DNA of 64,000 nucleotides. Source: Kumtagia sp963839725 (GTDB lineage: Bacteria; Pseudomonadota; Alphaproteobacteria; Rhizobiales; Rhizobiaceae). Below the pieces are notes generated by a model. The model searched no databases. It saw nothing but the letters and a program-made list of their open reading frames with translations, and was not told where the DNA came from. Below are positions 8,387 through 16,648 of this stretch, piece by piece (the first letter of the stretch is position 1; every line of letters starts with the position of its first letter). The position numbers were made by a program, and so were the translations under genes. The stretch is taken from contig CAWIWT010000022.1 of assembly GCA_963839725.1 (NCBI GenBank), forward strand, positions 1 to 64,000, in the 5' to 3' direction.

Positions 8387-9664
8387 ATCGACTTCCGAGG
8401 GTCCTCGTCATAGCGGAGGCTGCCAATCCAGAATGGGTTAGCGTTCCTTTGGTCGGATGGTCACTAGCTCATGCGCTCAGGGAAGTCGCTGACGTCCATA
8501 TCGTCACACAGATCCGGAACCGTGAAGCAATTCTACGCGCAGGCCTTGTCGAGGACAAAGATTTCACGGTCATCAACTTCAGAGAGGCTTGCGCGCCCCT
8601 TGTGGAAGGTCGCGAGCTTCCTGCGTATGGGAGATGGGAAAGGCTGGACCGTCCTCCAGGCGCTCAACGCTTTGTATTATCCGTATTTCGAACATCTCGT
8701 GTGGCGCCACTTCGGTGCACGCATCAAGTCCGGCGAGTTCGATATCGTACACCGGATCACGCCACTCAGTCCGACCATTTCAAGCCCTATCGCATCGAAA
8801 TGCCGGCGCGCGCGCGTGCCATTCGTTCTTGGCCCGCTAAACGGAGGCATACCTTGGCCCAAAGGGTTCACCGCCGAACAAATCCGAGAGCGGGAGTGGC
8901 TGTCCTATGTCCGCGGTGCCTACCGGGTTCTGCCGGGGCGAAAGGCGACGCTTGGCGCAGACGTCATACTGGTCGGCTCCCGCTACACCGAGAGCTCCAT
9001 TCCTGCTGCGCAGCGGGAGAAATGCATCTATCTCCCCGAGAACGCAGTTGAGCCGACGCGGTTTTCACGCATTGCCGAACGCCGCGAGGGGGGCCTCCGC
9101 GCCTGTTTCATCGGCCGAATGGTGCCTTACAAGGGTCCAGACATGCTGCTTGAGGCGGCAACGCCCCTGCTGCGTGAGAAACGGATGACGATCGATTTTA
9201 TCGGAGACGGACCACTGCTCCCAGAATTGAAAGCCCGAGTCAGGGCCGATGCAACAGAAGACGCGGTGCATTTCCACGGCTGGCTACCGCACGAAAGGGT
9301 GCAGGATATCGCAGCCGGCTGTTCAGTTCTGGCCTTCCCATCAGTCCGGGAATTCGGCGGAGGAGTGGTTTTGGAAGCGATGGCACTTGGCCTCGCGCCG
9401 CTGGTTATCGCATATGGCGGGCCAGATGAACTGGTGAGCGAAGACACAGGCTTTAAAATTCCGCTGGGAAGCCGCGTCGCCATCGTCGAAGGATTTCGGG
9501 CCGCGTTGGAGAGCCTATCGGCCAATCCAGACCTTGTTGCGGATACCGGCGAACGAGCCCGCAAGCGTGTTCATGACCATTTCAGTTGGCGCAAGAAGGC
9601 CGAACAGGTATCCGAAGCCTATGCTTGGGTTCTCGGCAGAGGATCAAAGCCGTTGTTCTTCTGA
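8380..9664 (+). pseudogene. GT4 family glycosyltransferase, frameshifted near 8589
   Basis: Two overlapping plus-strand frames together make one GT4 protein of about 427 residues. The first begins at GTG 8380 and gives the Rossmann-type start (RVLVIAEAANPEWVSVPLVGW). The second gives everything from RPLWKVASFLRMGDG onward, with VLGPLNGGIPWP, CFIGRMVPYKGPDMLLEAA and the E-x7-E motif in REFGGGVVLEAMALG. The switch falls at about 8587-8592. Removing one T from GGCTTGCGCG joins FREA to ARPLWK and restores a continuous protein. Either the gene is inactivated by one inserted base or the base is a sequencing error. The coupled upstream gene suggests both worked together in exopolysaccharide assembly. 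Confidence 0.82.
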
Positions 9665-9778
9665 GTCACACTCAACCGACATATGTTGATCGTCGTCTAG
9701 CAGGCTGTTGAAGAAGTCGCTCGCGGCGGCGCTGTGAGCGTGATTCACTGGCTCCGGGAGAGATTCGGAGAGGGATGA

Positions 9779-10408
9779 ATGCGCGGCGGCGATGAAGAGC
9801 GTGAAGCCGAGGGACGGCTCGGGCGAGCCACCTGCAGGCGGCGGGCGCAACGTGGAAGCGGACTTCCACGGCCAGAAGCGGTCGAACGACACGCATGCCT
9901 CGACCACCGATCCCGACGCCAGGCTCTACCGCAAGGGACAGGGCAAGGAGCCGAAGCGCTGGGACACGGCTTGATGGAGAACCGCCACGGCCTTCTGGTC
10001 GACGCCTGCCTGACGTTGGCCGACGGACATGCCGAGCGGATCGCGGCGCTGCACGTGATCGAGCCCCGCGCCGAGCGGGCGGCCGCGATCACGCTCGGCG
10101 CCGACAAGGCCTATGATGCGGAGGACTTCGTCAACGAACTGCGCTCGATGAGGGTGACGCCGCACGTGACGCAGAACACAATCGGTCGAAGTTCCGCGAT
10201 CGACGGGCGCACGACCCGGTACCATGGCTATGCCGTCAGCCAGCGGATCAGGAAGCGCATCGAGGAGGCGTTCGGCTGGATCAAGGTCGTAGCCGGGCAG
10301 GAAAAGACGAAGTTCCGCGGCCGCGACCGTGTCGGATGGGCCTTCACCTTCGCGGCCGCCGCCTACAATCTGGTATGGCTGCCGAAGCTGATCGCGCTGC
10401 CCGCATGA
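9779..10408 (+). pseudogene. IS5-type transposase with internal deletions
   Basis: The gene starts with the native N-terminus MRGGDE at ATG 9779 but loses about 200 residues. At about 9790 it jumps in another frame to MKSVKPRDGSGEPPAGGGRN and KRSNDTHASTTDPDARLYRKG. A second small deletion at about 9956 shifts it back into the frame that ends at 10408. That part contains GLMENRHGLLVDACLTLADG, LGADKAYDAEDFV, and IRKRIEEAFGWIK, which carries the last acidic residue of the DDE site. The first part of the catalytic domain is gone, so the protein cannot be active. Its stop overlaps the start of the passenger frame (ATGA at 10405-10408). Confidence 0.82.
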
Positions 10409-10705
10409 CGGCGCCCGCAGGCTGCCAGCTGGTCGGCCGCTGGCGGATCGTCGATGCCGACCTGTGGGATCGCGGCTATCTCGACCTCGGCGGCCCCGCC
10501 ACCATCACCATTGGGGACGCCAACAACGGCGAGATTGCCTTTGGCGCCTTGCAAGCCGGCCTCGATGTCAGCTACGGCCCCTCGATGGTCTTCTTCACAT
10601 GGGGCGGCTGCGACGAGATGGATGAAGTCACCGGCGACGGCCACGCCGAATAATCACGAGGCCATCCTCAAGGCCAAACGTGATCCTTCTTCAACAGCCT
10701 GCTAG
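10405..10705 (+). pseudogene. IS passenger gene, conserved hypothetical protein, internally deleted
   Basis: The frame begins at ATG 10405, overlapping the transposase stop, and encodes about 80 residues including LVGRWRIVDADLWDRGYLDL and FTWGGCDEMDEVTGDGHAE. I recall this small conserved protein of unknown function from Rhizobiales, usually about 110-120 residues. A deletion and frame change near 10651 remove roughly 15-20 residues, and the expected C-terminus (AILKAKRDPSSTAC) continues in the next frame. Its last codons lie inside the terminal inverted repeat. The final Cys codon is completed, and the stop TAG supplied, by the CTAG target site, so the gene is physically part of the element. 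Confidence 0.65.
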
Positions 10706-10871
10706 TGGATAGAATCTGACGCCTGGTACCCGCGCAGAAACCTCCGTCCCGGTCGTGGAAGGGCGTTCCGACCCTGCCCGGAAGCAGAAATTCCGAATGT
10801 CGCAGGAGGGTGCAGACTGTGTGGAAACGCGTTGATTTGATAAAGTGATTCCCGATCAGCGAGGGATCGGG

Positions 10872-11786
10872 ATGAAGCGTTTTGTGGAGGGCGAGGACCG
10901 CCGGCAAGCGACACTACTTCCCGACTGCCTGGACGACTACTTGACGGATGACAATCCGGTCCGCGTCATCGAAGTTTTCATCGACGAACTTGACCTCAGC
11001 GCCTTGGGCTTTGCCGGGGTTGTGCCGGAGGCGACCGGGCGGCCTGCCTATCATCCCGCGACACTGCTGAGCATTTATCTTTATGGCTATCTCAACCGTA
11101 TCCAGTCGAGTTGCAGGCTCGAGCGGGAGACCCAGCGCAACATCGAGCTGATGTGGCTGACCGGCCGGCTGATGCCGGACTTCAAGACGATCGCCGACTT
11201 TCGTCGTGATAACGGGCCGGCGATCCGTGCGGCCTGCGCGCAGTTTGTCGTGCTGTGTCGCCGGTTCAATCTGTTCACCCGGGCTGTCGTCGCTATCGAC
11301 GGGAGCCGGTTCAAGGCCGTCAACAACCGCGACAAGAACTTCACGGTGGCCAAGGTCGCCAAGCGCATCGAGCAGGTGGAGGCCAGCATCGCGCGCTACC
11401 TGGCGGCGCTCGACCGCGCTGACCGGCAGGACGATGACGTCGCCGAGGCCAAGACGGTGCGCCTCAAGGAGAAGATCGAGGGCCTGCGCCGGCAGATGCA
11501 GTCCCTCAAGGAGATGGGCGAGCAGGTCGAAGCCGCGCCCCACAAACAGGTTTGCCTGACCGATCCCGATGCCCGGTCGATGGCGACCAGCGGCAAGGGC
11601 ACCGGTATCGTCGGCTACAATGTCCAGATGGCCGTCGATGCCGAGCACCATCTGATCGTCGCACACGAGGTCACCAACATCGGCAGCGACCGGGCGCAAC
11701 TGACCTCGATGGGGAAAAGGCGCTGGATGCGACCGGTCGATCGCCAATACGATCGGTTCGTTGCCTGCTGCCGGCTTTCCGGCTGA
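10872..11786 (+). pseudogene. IS1182-type transposase, C-terminally truncated and frameshifted
   Basis: From ATG 10872 the protein begins MKRFVEGEDRRQATLLPDCL, the usual start of IS1182-type transposases. It contains the DUF772 region (YHPATLLSIYLYGYLNRIQS), a first catalytic acidic residue in AIDGSRFKAVN, a coiled linker around residues 165-215, and YNVQMAVDAEHHLIVAHEVTN. After DRAQLTSMGK a lost base in the GGGGAAAAGG run (about 11711-11720) shifts the frame; the other frame continues EKALDATG. About 20 bases further on the similarity ends altogether. The C-terminal third with the remaining catalytic residues is absent. The left end of the element should lie between 10706 and 10871, but I could not define its inverted repeat. 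Confidence 0.8.
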
Positions 11787-11798
11787 CTTGCCGTTCAT
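11735..11798 (-). pseudogene. start of a gene cut off by the IS1182-type element
   Basis: On the minus strand an ATG at 11798 follows ACAGGTGATACG, a good ribosome binding site about 77 bases past the gnd stop. The next 21 or so codons read MNGKSAGKPAAGN then EPIVLAIDRS, and then the sequence becomes antisense IS1182. The IVLAIDxx pattern resembles the first strand and phosphate loop of FGGY-type sugar kinases, so a gluconate or similar kinase after gnd is possible. With only about 22 residues left, the family call is speculative, but a real gene start truncated by the element is likely. Confidence 0.4.
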
Positions 11799-11875
11799 CG
11801 TATCACCTGTCCAGCGGTCATGGTTTCCCGATCGCATGGTCGAAGGCGCCCAGGCCGCCCACGCTTGCTGATCGT

Positions 11876-12883
11876 TCAGACCTTTGTCTTGGGCTTCTCG
11901 ATATGGCCGCCAAAGGCGAAACGCATTGCCGAAAGCAGCTTGTCGGCAAACGCCAACTCGCCTTGTGAGGAGAAGCGGTCGAACAGCGCCGACGACAGCA
12001 CCGGCGCGGGAACCCCGGTGTCGATCGCAGCTTTCAACGTCCAGCGTCCCTCTCCCGAGTCCGAAACGCGTCCGCCATATTTCGCCAGTATTGGATCGTC
12101 CTTCAAGGCGTCGGCGGTCAGGTCAAGCAGCCACGAGCCAATGACACTGCCGTGACGCCAAACTTCCGTCACGGCGGGGAGATCGATGTCGAACTGATAG
12201 TATTTTGGATCTTGCAGCGGGCTGGTCTCCGCATCGGCGGTGCGCGGGCGCTTGCCGGCATTGGCGGCCTTCAGAATGTTGATCCCTTCGGCGTAAGCAG
12301 CCATCACTCCATATTCTATGCCGTTGTGAACCATCTTCACGAAATGCCCAGCGCCGCTCGGCCCGCAATGCAGATAGCCGAATTGAGCGGTCCCTGCCCC
12401 CTTGTCCGCCGTCATATCGGCGCCCGGAGCCAGCGTCGCAAAAATCGGGTCGAGATGGTTCACCGCCCGGTCAGGCCCGCCGATCATAAGGCAATAGCCT
12501 CTATCAAGGCCCCACACGCCGCCACTGGTGCCGACATCGACGAAATCGATGCCCCTCGGCGCGAGTTCGGCTGCCTGATCGACAGCCTCATGATAATAGG
12601 AATTGCCGCCGTCGACGATGATGTCGCCTGCCTCCATCAATGCCGCCACCTGGTCGGCAACCTTGCCAGTGATCGCGGCCGGAAGCATCAGCCATGCGGT
12701 TCGCGGCTTTGACAGTTTCGATATGAAATCCTCGAGGGAGGACGAGCCGATTGCGCCCTCCTTCACAAGAGCCGCAACGCCGGCGGGATTAACGTCGTAG
12801 ACCACGCATTCATGGCCGGCGCGCAGCAGGCGGCGCACCATGTTGGCGCCCATTCGGCCCAGTCCCATCATTCCGATTTGCAT
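11876..12883 (-). CDS. gnd: 6-phosphogluconate dehydrogenase, decarboxylating, short form
   Basis: The 335-residue protein is the short type of 6-phosphogluconate dehydrogenase, about 130 residues shorter than E. coli Gnd. Visible are the dinucleotide loop (IGMMGLGRMGANM), the DGGNSYYHEA segment, the substrate motif VGTSGGVWG, and KMVHNGIEYGVMAAYAEG with the catalytic lysine. The enzyme oxidises and decarboxylates 6-phosphogluconate to ribulose 5-phosphate in the cytoplasm; short-form enzymes often prefer NAD. The ATG at 12883 follows an ACAGGGACA ribosome binding site. It lies 46 bases after the glucoamylase on the same strand, so the two may be co-transcribed. The next gene on this strand was destroyed by an insertion element. 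Confidence 0.92.
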   Translation of the reverse strand: MQIGMMGLGRMGANMVRRLLRAGHECVVYDVNPAGVAALVKEGAIGSSSLEDFISKLSKPRTAWLMLPAAITGKVADQVAALMEAGDIIVDGGNSYYHEAVDQAAELAPRGIDFVDVGTSGGVWGLDRGYCLMIGGPDRAVNHLDPIFATLAPGADMTADKGAGTAQFGYLHCGPSGAGHFVKMVHNGIEYGVMAAYAEGINILKAANAGKRPRTADAETSPLQDPKYYQFDIDLPAVTEVWRHGSVIGSWLLDLTADALKDDPILAKYGGRVSDSGEGRWTLKAAIDTGVPAPVLSSALFDRFSSQGELAFADKLLSAMRFAFGGHIEKPKTKV

Positions 12884-12929
12884 GATTTGTCCCTGTTCCC
12901 GATGAATTTGATCCGCCTGGTCCGCTCAA

Positions 12930-15347
12930 TCACAAGCTCGGAGTGGCTATGCCGACGGAGAAATCGACATTCTCCCAGGTGCCGGCGTCAGGCCAGAAGA
13001 ATGTGAAGACTATTCCACTGCCGGGTGCAAGATCGGCAACTTGCAGATCGACGACATGGATACCAAAGGCATTCAGGACCGTGTCGCTGTCGTGGACAGT
13101 CCGCCACGCATCACTGCTCCAGTGAACGCGCGCTGGGCTGAGCACTTCGATGCGCAGCAGCTTGCCGGCCGGAATTCCACGGATCTTGTTGTTGAAGCGC
13201 CACGCGCGGAACTGCGCTGTTGTCTTGTCCTGAATGTAGCGCTTCACGCCCTGCGGCGGCATGTCGAAAATCTCACCGTCTCGCAGCGAGCGCAGCAGCT
13301 TGATGTGCTCCGAATGCGCCCAGACTAACGGCATCGCGCTGCCTGTCGGCCCGCCGCGCCGCAGCTCCCGGTCCGGCATGTCCGGCGCATCCCAAACCTG
13401 CTCCGGGATAAGGCGGCCTTTGCCCACAGATCCTTCCATTGCCTCCAACAGGAGGATCGCTTGCTCTTGGCGACCGGCGGCAAGCTCGTAGTGCGCGCGC
13501 TCGCCCGCCAGCAGCGGCCATGGCCGGCCTTGGCCGGTGCCGTCGAAAGGCGAGCCGTCCTCATGCTCGCCATAGCCATCATCGGGATAGCGGTACCAGA
13601 ATGAACCTGTCGGCAGCTCGCAGCGCAGGAGCGCGTCGATCACCTTGATTGTTTCCAGAATGCGCGGATCGTCGGGCGCGCGCAAACCAAAGCGTACGAG
13701 CGCCAAGGCATCGGGGCTTACAATTTGCCGTGCCGGCAAGCTTGCCTCGTCGGTGGCAGGCCGGTTCTTGATCGGCACGAACCCATCCCTCGGCGATGCC
13801 GAGTCGGCAATGTCCGGCGGAGTGATACGCACGTAATAGCCGCTCACGCCGATCCTGCCGCAGAGCTCCGTGTTGTCGACATAGGTCCAGCGCTCGATCT
13901 GGTCATTCCAGCAGTCCGCGGTTTCGCGCAGATAGCGCGCGGTATCGGGCTTGCTGCTTGCGTCCAGTATATCCGCGGCCGCGAGCAGCGCGGCAATCTC
14001 GACGGCCAAAGTGAACGGGCTGTAGCCGGCGTCCTCCTCCCAGCGGTCCTCGCCGGTGACTGGTCCATTGCGGACCACATAGGCGGCCGCCTTTTCGATC
14101 ATCGGCAGGAAGGATTTGAGCTTTGCCGGCAACAAGTGCCCGTTGCGGCTCAGCATGTCTGCAAGCAGCATCGGAAAGGCACATTCGTCCATCTGGATGC
14201 CGTTCCAGTACGGACGACCGTCAAGCCAAGCATTCTGGGGCCAATGGCCATCCGCCTGCTGGATATCGCGCAGATAGGAAAGGATGCGGAGCGCCTCGAC
14301 AACGTCACCTGCGGCAAGAAATCCGCCTGCCGTCTCGACGAGGTCGCGTGGCCATACGAGATGGTAGCCGCCAAGGTCGTCGTCGCCCTTGTTAAAGCCC
14401 CACGGAATCGACAGGCTGGCGACCGCCGCGCCCAGTATGTGGCGCGAGCGGTGCGTTGCCAGAACCGCCGTGCTGACACGGTAGGTGTTGAGCCCTGATT
14501 CCGTGTGACGGTCTAGAGGTTCGAGACCCTTCTGCCACTCGCGCCAGCCATTGACGAAGCTTTTGGACGCTACTTCGAACCCGGATTTCAGGCTGGCGAG
14601 TGCCGTGCGGGCGGCCTCCTCCGGCGTTGCTCCGAAGCTGAGCGCCAGCAAGGCCTTCGACGCCCTGGCCGAAAAGGGAATCTCCGCGGTGAGCGCGACA
14701 TTGCCATCCTCGGCCCGCTGGCAAAGCGGGTCGAGCTCACCCTGATGAAACAGCTGCTGCCAGCCATCCGAGAAGCCGACATAACCTGCTGTGCGTGCAC
14801 CCCAGCCAAGCGACGATGCAACAGCGAGGCAAGTGCCGCAACCTGACGCGAACAACATCTGCACGCCTTCATACGCGTCGATCCAGGCGGTGTTGCCCAT
14901 GCCGGCATTGACGAGATGCGGCGCAATCAGGGCGTAGACGCGATAGTCGTCGGCGGCGCTCCTGAGCGGCGTGAAAATGATTTCCTGCAAGACACTCGGC
15001 CGGGCAGGATCGGAGAGAACGCGCTTTTCGATCCGGTAGGCGCCGTCGATCGCCGTGTTGACCATACGATAGGCCGGCACGCCGTCCGCGAACTGGTGAA
15101 TGGCGTGATCGGCGTGTCGCTTCTCCTCGGAAAAGTAGCCATCCGGGCCGCTGACGATGAGGCCGAAGTCGCGAATGCAGGCGCTATCGACGCGCGGGTA
15201 GTAGATTTCGTTGAGGATGCCGTGACTGATCGTGAACCACACCCGGCTGTCAGCAGACAGCGCGGTGCCCACACCGCTCTTGGCGCTGGTTGTCCAGCGC
15301 CCCGGAATGCCGGGGCGTCCTGGCGCTATGCTTCCCCTTGGTTCCAC
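12930..15347 (-). CDS. glucan 1,4-alpha-glucosidase (GH15 glucoamylase)
   Basis: The 805-residue protein has the two-part build of prokaryotic glucoamylases. A beta-sandwich domain covers about residues 25-290 (SRVWFTISHGILNEIYYPRVD). An alpha/alpha barrel covers about 300-690, with GYHLVWPRDLVETAGGFLAA and the general-acid region DRWEEDAGYSPFTLAVEIAA. The presumed second carboxylate is in LIPEQVWDAPDMP. An extra C-terminal domain of about 100 residues follows. It releases glucose from the nonreducing ends of alpha-1,4-glucans such as glycogen. No signal peptide is visible, so it probably acts in the cytoplasm on storage glycogen, which fits the neighbouring gnd. The proposed start is GTG 15347. 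Confidence 0.92.
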   Translation of the reverse strand: MEPRGSIAPGRPGIPGRWTTSAKSGVGTALSADSRVWFTISHGILNEIYYPRVDSACIRDFGLIVSGPDGYFSEEKRHADHAIHQFADGVPAYRMVNTAIDGAYRIEKRVLSDPARPSVLQEIIFTPLRSAADDYRVYALIAPHLVNAGMGNTAWIDAYEGVQMLFASGCGTCLAVASSLGWGARTAGYVGFSDGWQQLFHQGELDPLCQRAEDGNVALTAEIPFSARASKALLALSFGATPEEAARTALASLKSGFEVASKSFVNGWREWQKGLEPLDRHTESGLNTYRVSTAVLATHRSRHILGAAVASLSIPWGFNKGDDDLGGYHLVWPRDLVETAGGFLAAGDVVEALRILSYLRDIQQADGHWPQNAWLDGRPYWNGIQMDECAFPMLLADMLSRNGHLLPAKLKSFLPMIEKAAAYVVRNGPVTGEDRWEEDAGYSPFTLAVEIAALLAAADILDASSKPDTARYLRETADCWNDQIERWTYVDNTELCGRIGVSGYYVRITPPDIADSASPRDGFVPIKNRPATDEASLPARQIVSPDALALVRFGLRAPDDPRILETIKVIDALLRCELPTGSFWYRYPDDGYGEHEDGSPFDGTGQGRPWPLLAGERAHYELAAGRQEQAILLLEAMEGSVGKGRLIPEQVWDAPDMPDRELRRGGPTGSAMPLVWAHSEHIKLLRSLRDGEIFDMPPQGVKRYIQDKTTAQFRAWRFNNKIRGIPAGKLLRIEVLSPARVHWSSDAWRTVHDSDTVLNAFGIHVVDLQVADLAPGSGIVFTFFWPDAGTWENVDFSVGIATPSL

Positions 15348-15610
15348 GCCCTCGGCCCTCCGCGATCCAAAAGACTCTAAACAACTGCATCGGAAGTCGC
15401 ATCGTCAAAAACAATTCACAAATGAACATCGTCACACGCGCTTGCACCAGCCGAAAGGGCCTGTTTCAAACGGAGCGTTCCGTCGACAACGGAGATCGCA
15501 GCGAGCCGCCGCGAAATTGCCAACATCGCTGAATTCAAGCTTTGATCGGTGAAGGAACGGATCGACAAGTCCGAACCCAACGGCCGACAGCGACGGGATG
15601 GCTAGCGCGT
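15348..15610. promoter_or_regulatory. intergenic region upstream of the glucoamylase gene
   Basis: This 263-base gap separates the natural end of the pyruvyl transferase from the glucoamylase start, both on the minus strand. It is probably the promoter region of the glucoamylase-gnd unit. No clear operator or terminator hairpin was seen. Confidence 0.3.
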
Positions 15611-16610
15611 TCAGACCCGTGCGGTTACCGCCGAGACTGCCGCCAGGCGTTCCAGCATGCGGTCCCGCAGCTCGGCGCGCAGCGTCGGCGAACTGAGCTC
15701 CGGCTCCAGCGCCGCCAGCTGAACCAGCGCCTCGGCAGTGCGCGACGGTTTGAAGCCGAGGAACTGCCGCATCAGCGTCGACTTCTTCACCGCGGACTTC
15801 ACGCTCGCCTTCAGCGAAGACACCGCGCGGATCGGTTCGCTGCGTGCCGAAGCGCATATTGAACTCCGCCATTGCCGCGTCGGCGCCGTAGTGCAACGTC
15901 TGGCCAAATGGAGCCATGGCACGGCCGAAGGCCAGGATCGGGCCGCCATCGGGGGGCGGCACCATTGTAAGGCTCAGGTCGCGGCCGAGCGACATGGTCC
16001 AGTCCACCCATTTCGGGATGTTGAAGTTCTTCGACGTGGCAAACGCATGCCACGGGACGCCATAAATGTCGGCAAGGATCGCGCCATGCAGGGATTCCGT
16101 CAGCACCATGCGGGCGCAGGCCAGCCGCTGGATGACGCTCTGCGGATCGCCGCGTGGGTCGACCAGCTCGTAGCCCGTCTCGGCCGCGACCTGGTCCCAG
16201 CCGGGGTAGTTCATTGTTTCCCAATGCGGCATCACCAGAATGCCGCCTGTTGTGGTCGCGGCCTTGGGAAAGGCATCGACCAATGGCGTCAGGATGGCAC
16301 CATCGGTGATCGCGCGCTCAGCCGGGAGCCCGAGAACGCGCGCGGAAATCGGGCCGCGTACGCACCAGTACTCGACCTGCAGGTCGCTCCACTCAGACGG
16401 CTTGTCATTGCCGACGCCGCTCGAAAAGACGTTCAGCCGCCGCAGCTTGCCGACAGGCATGCCGACAATCGTGCCGATGCCGACGAAACCGGCAAGCGGA
16501 TCCGCCTCGGGCGCGCCGGCGAAAAGGTCAGGCGCCAGAGCGGGCCACAGGACGCCATTCAAGTCGTCGCCGAAGTTCGGGATCTTCTTTTTGTAGTAGA
16601 CAAGTTGCAT
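15611..16610 (-). pseudogene. polysaccharide pyruvyl transferase family protein (ExoV-like), frameshifted near 15820
   Basis: From ATG 16610 (after AAAGGCAGTCC) the protein begins MQLVYYKKKIPNFGDDLN, typical of ExoV-type pyruvyl transferases, which attach ketal pyruvate to exopolysaccharide sugars using phosphoenolpyruvate. Family features are VGIGTIVG, WCVRGPISARVLGL, ITDGAIL, and VLTESLHGAILADIYGVPWHAF. Near 15815-15830 the frame is lost. The old frame continues to 15432 with an unnatural Gly/Ala/Arg-rich tail. The next frame gives a natural C-terminus (SLKASVKSAVKKSTLMRQFL to LERLAAVSAVTARV) ending at 15611. Removing one base, for example a T in GTCTTCGC, restores a 332-residue protein. 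It probably belongs functionally to the polysaccharide locus. Confidence 0.82.
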
Positions 16611-16648
16611 GGACTGCCTTTCGCACGGGGATACTGGCTGGGAAATCA

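Larger units (their letters stand above)
9697..10705 (+). mobile_element. IS5-type element, internally deleted, with intact ends and CTAG target duplication
   Basis: A perfect 16-base inverted repeat, CAGGCTGTTGAAGAAG, lies at 9701-9716 and in reverse complement at 10686-10701. Both copies are flanked by CTAG (9697-9700 and 10702-10705), a four-base target duplication that fits the YTAR preference of IS5-type elements. The element is about 1 kb, shorter than expected for a full transposase plus passenger gene. Inside are a gutted transposase and a small conserved passenger frame. With both ends intact it could be mobilised by a complete relative elsewhere in the genome. Confidence 0.85.

Noticed and set aside
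10914..11798. A long minus-strand frame opposite the IS1182-type transposase
   Set aside because: Beyond the first 22 or so codons it is simply the antisense of the transposase. Only the short start is kept as a severed gene.
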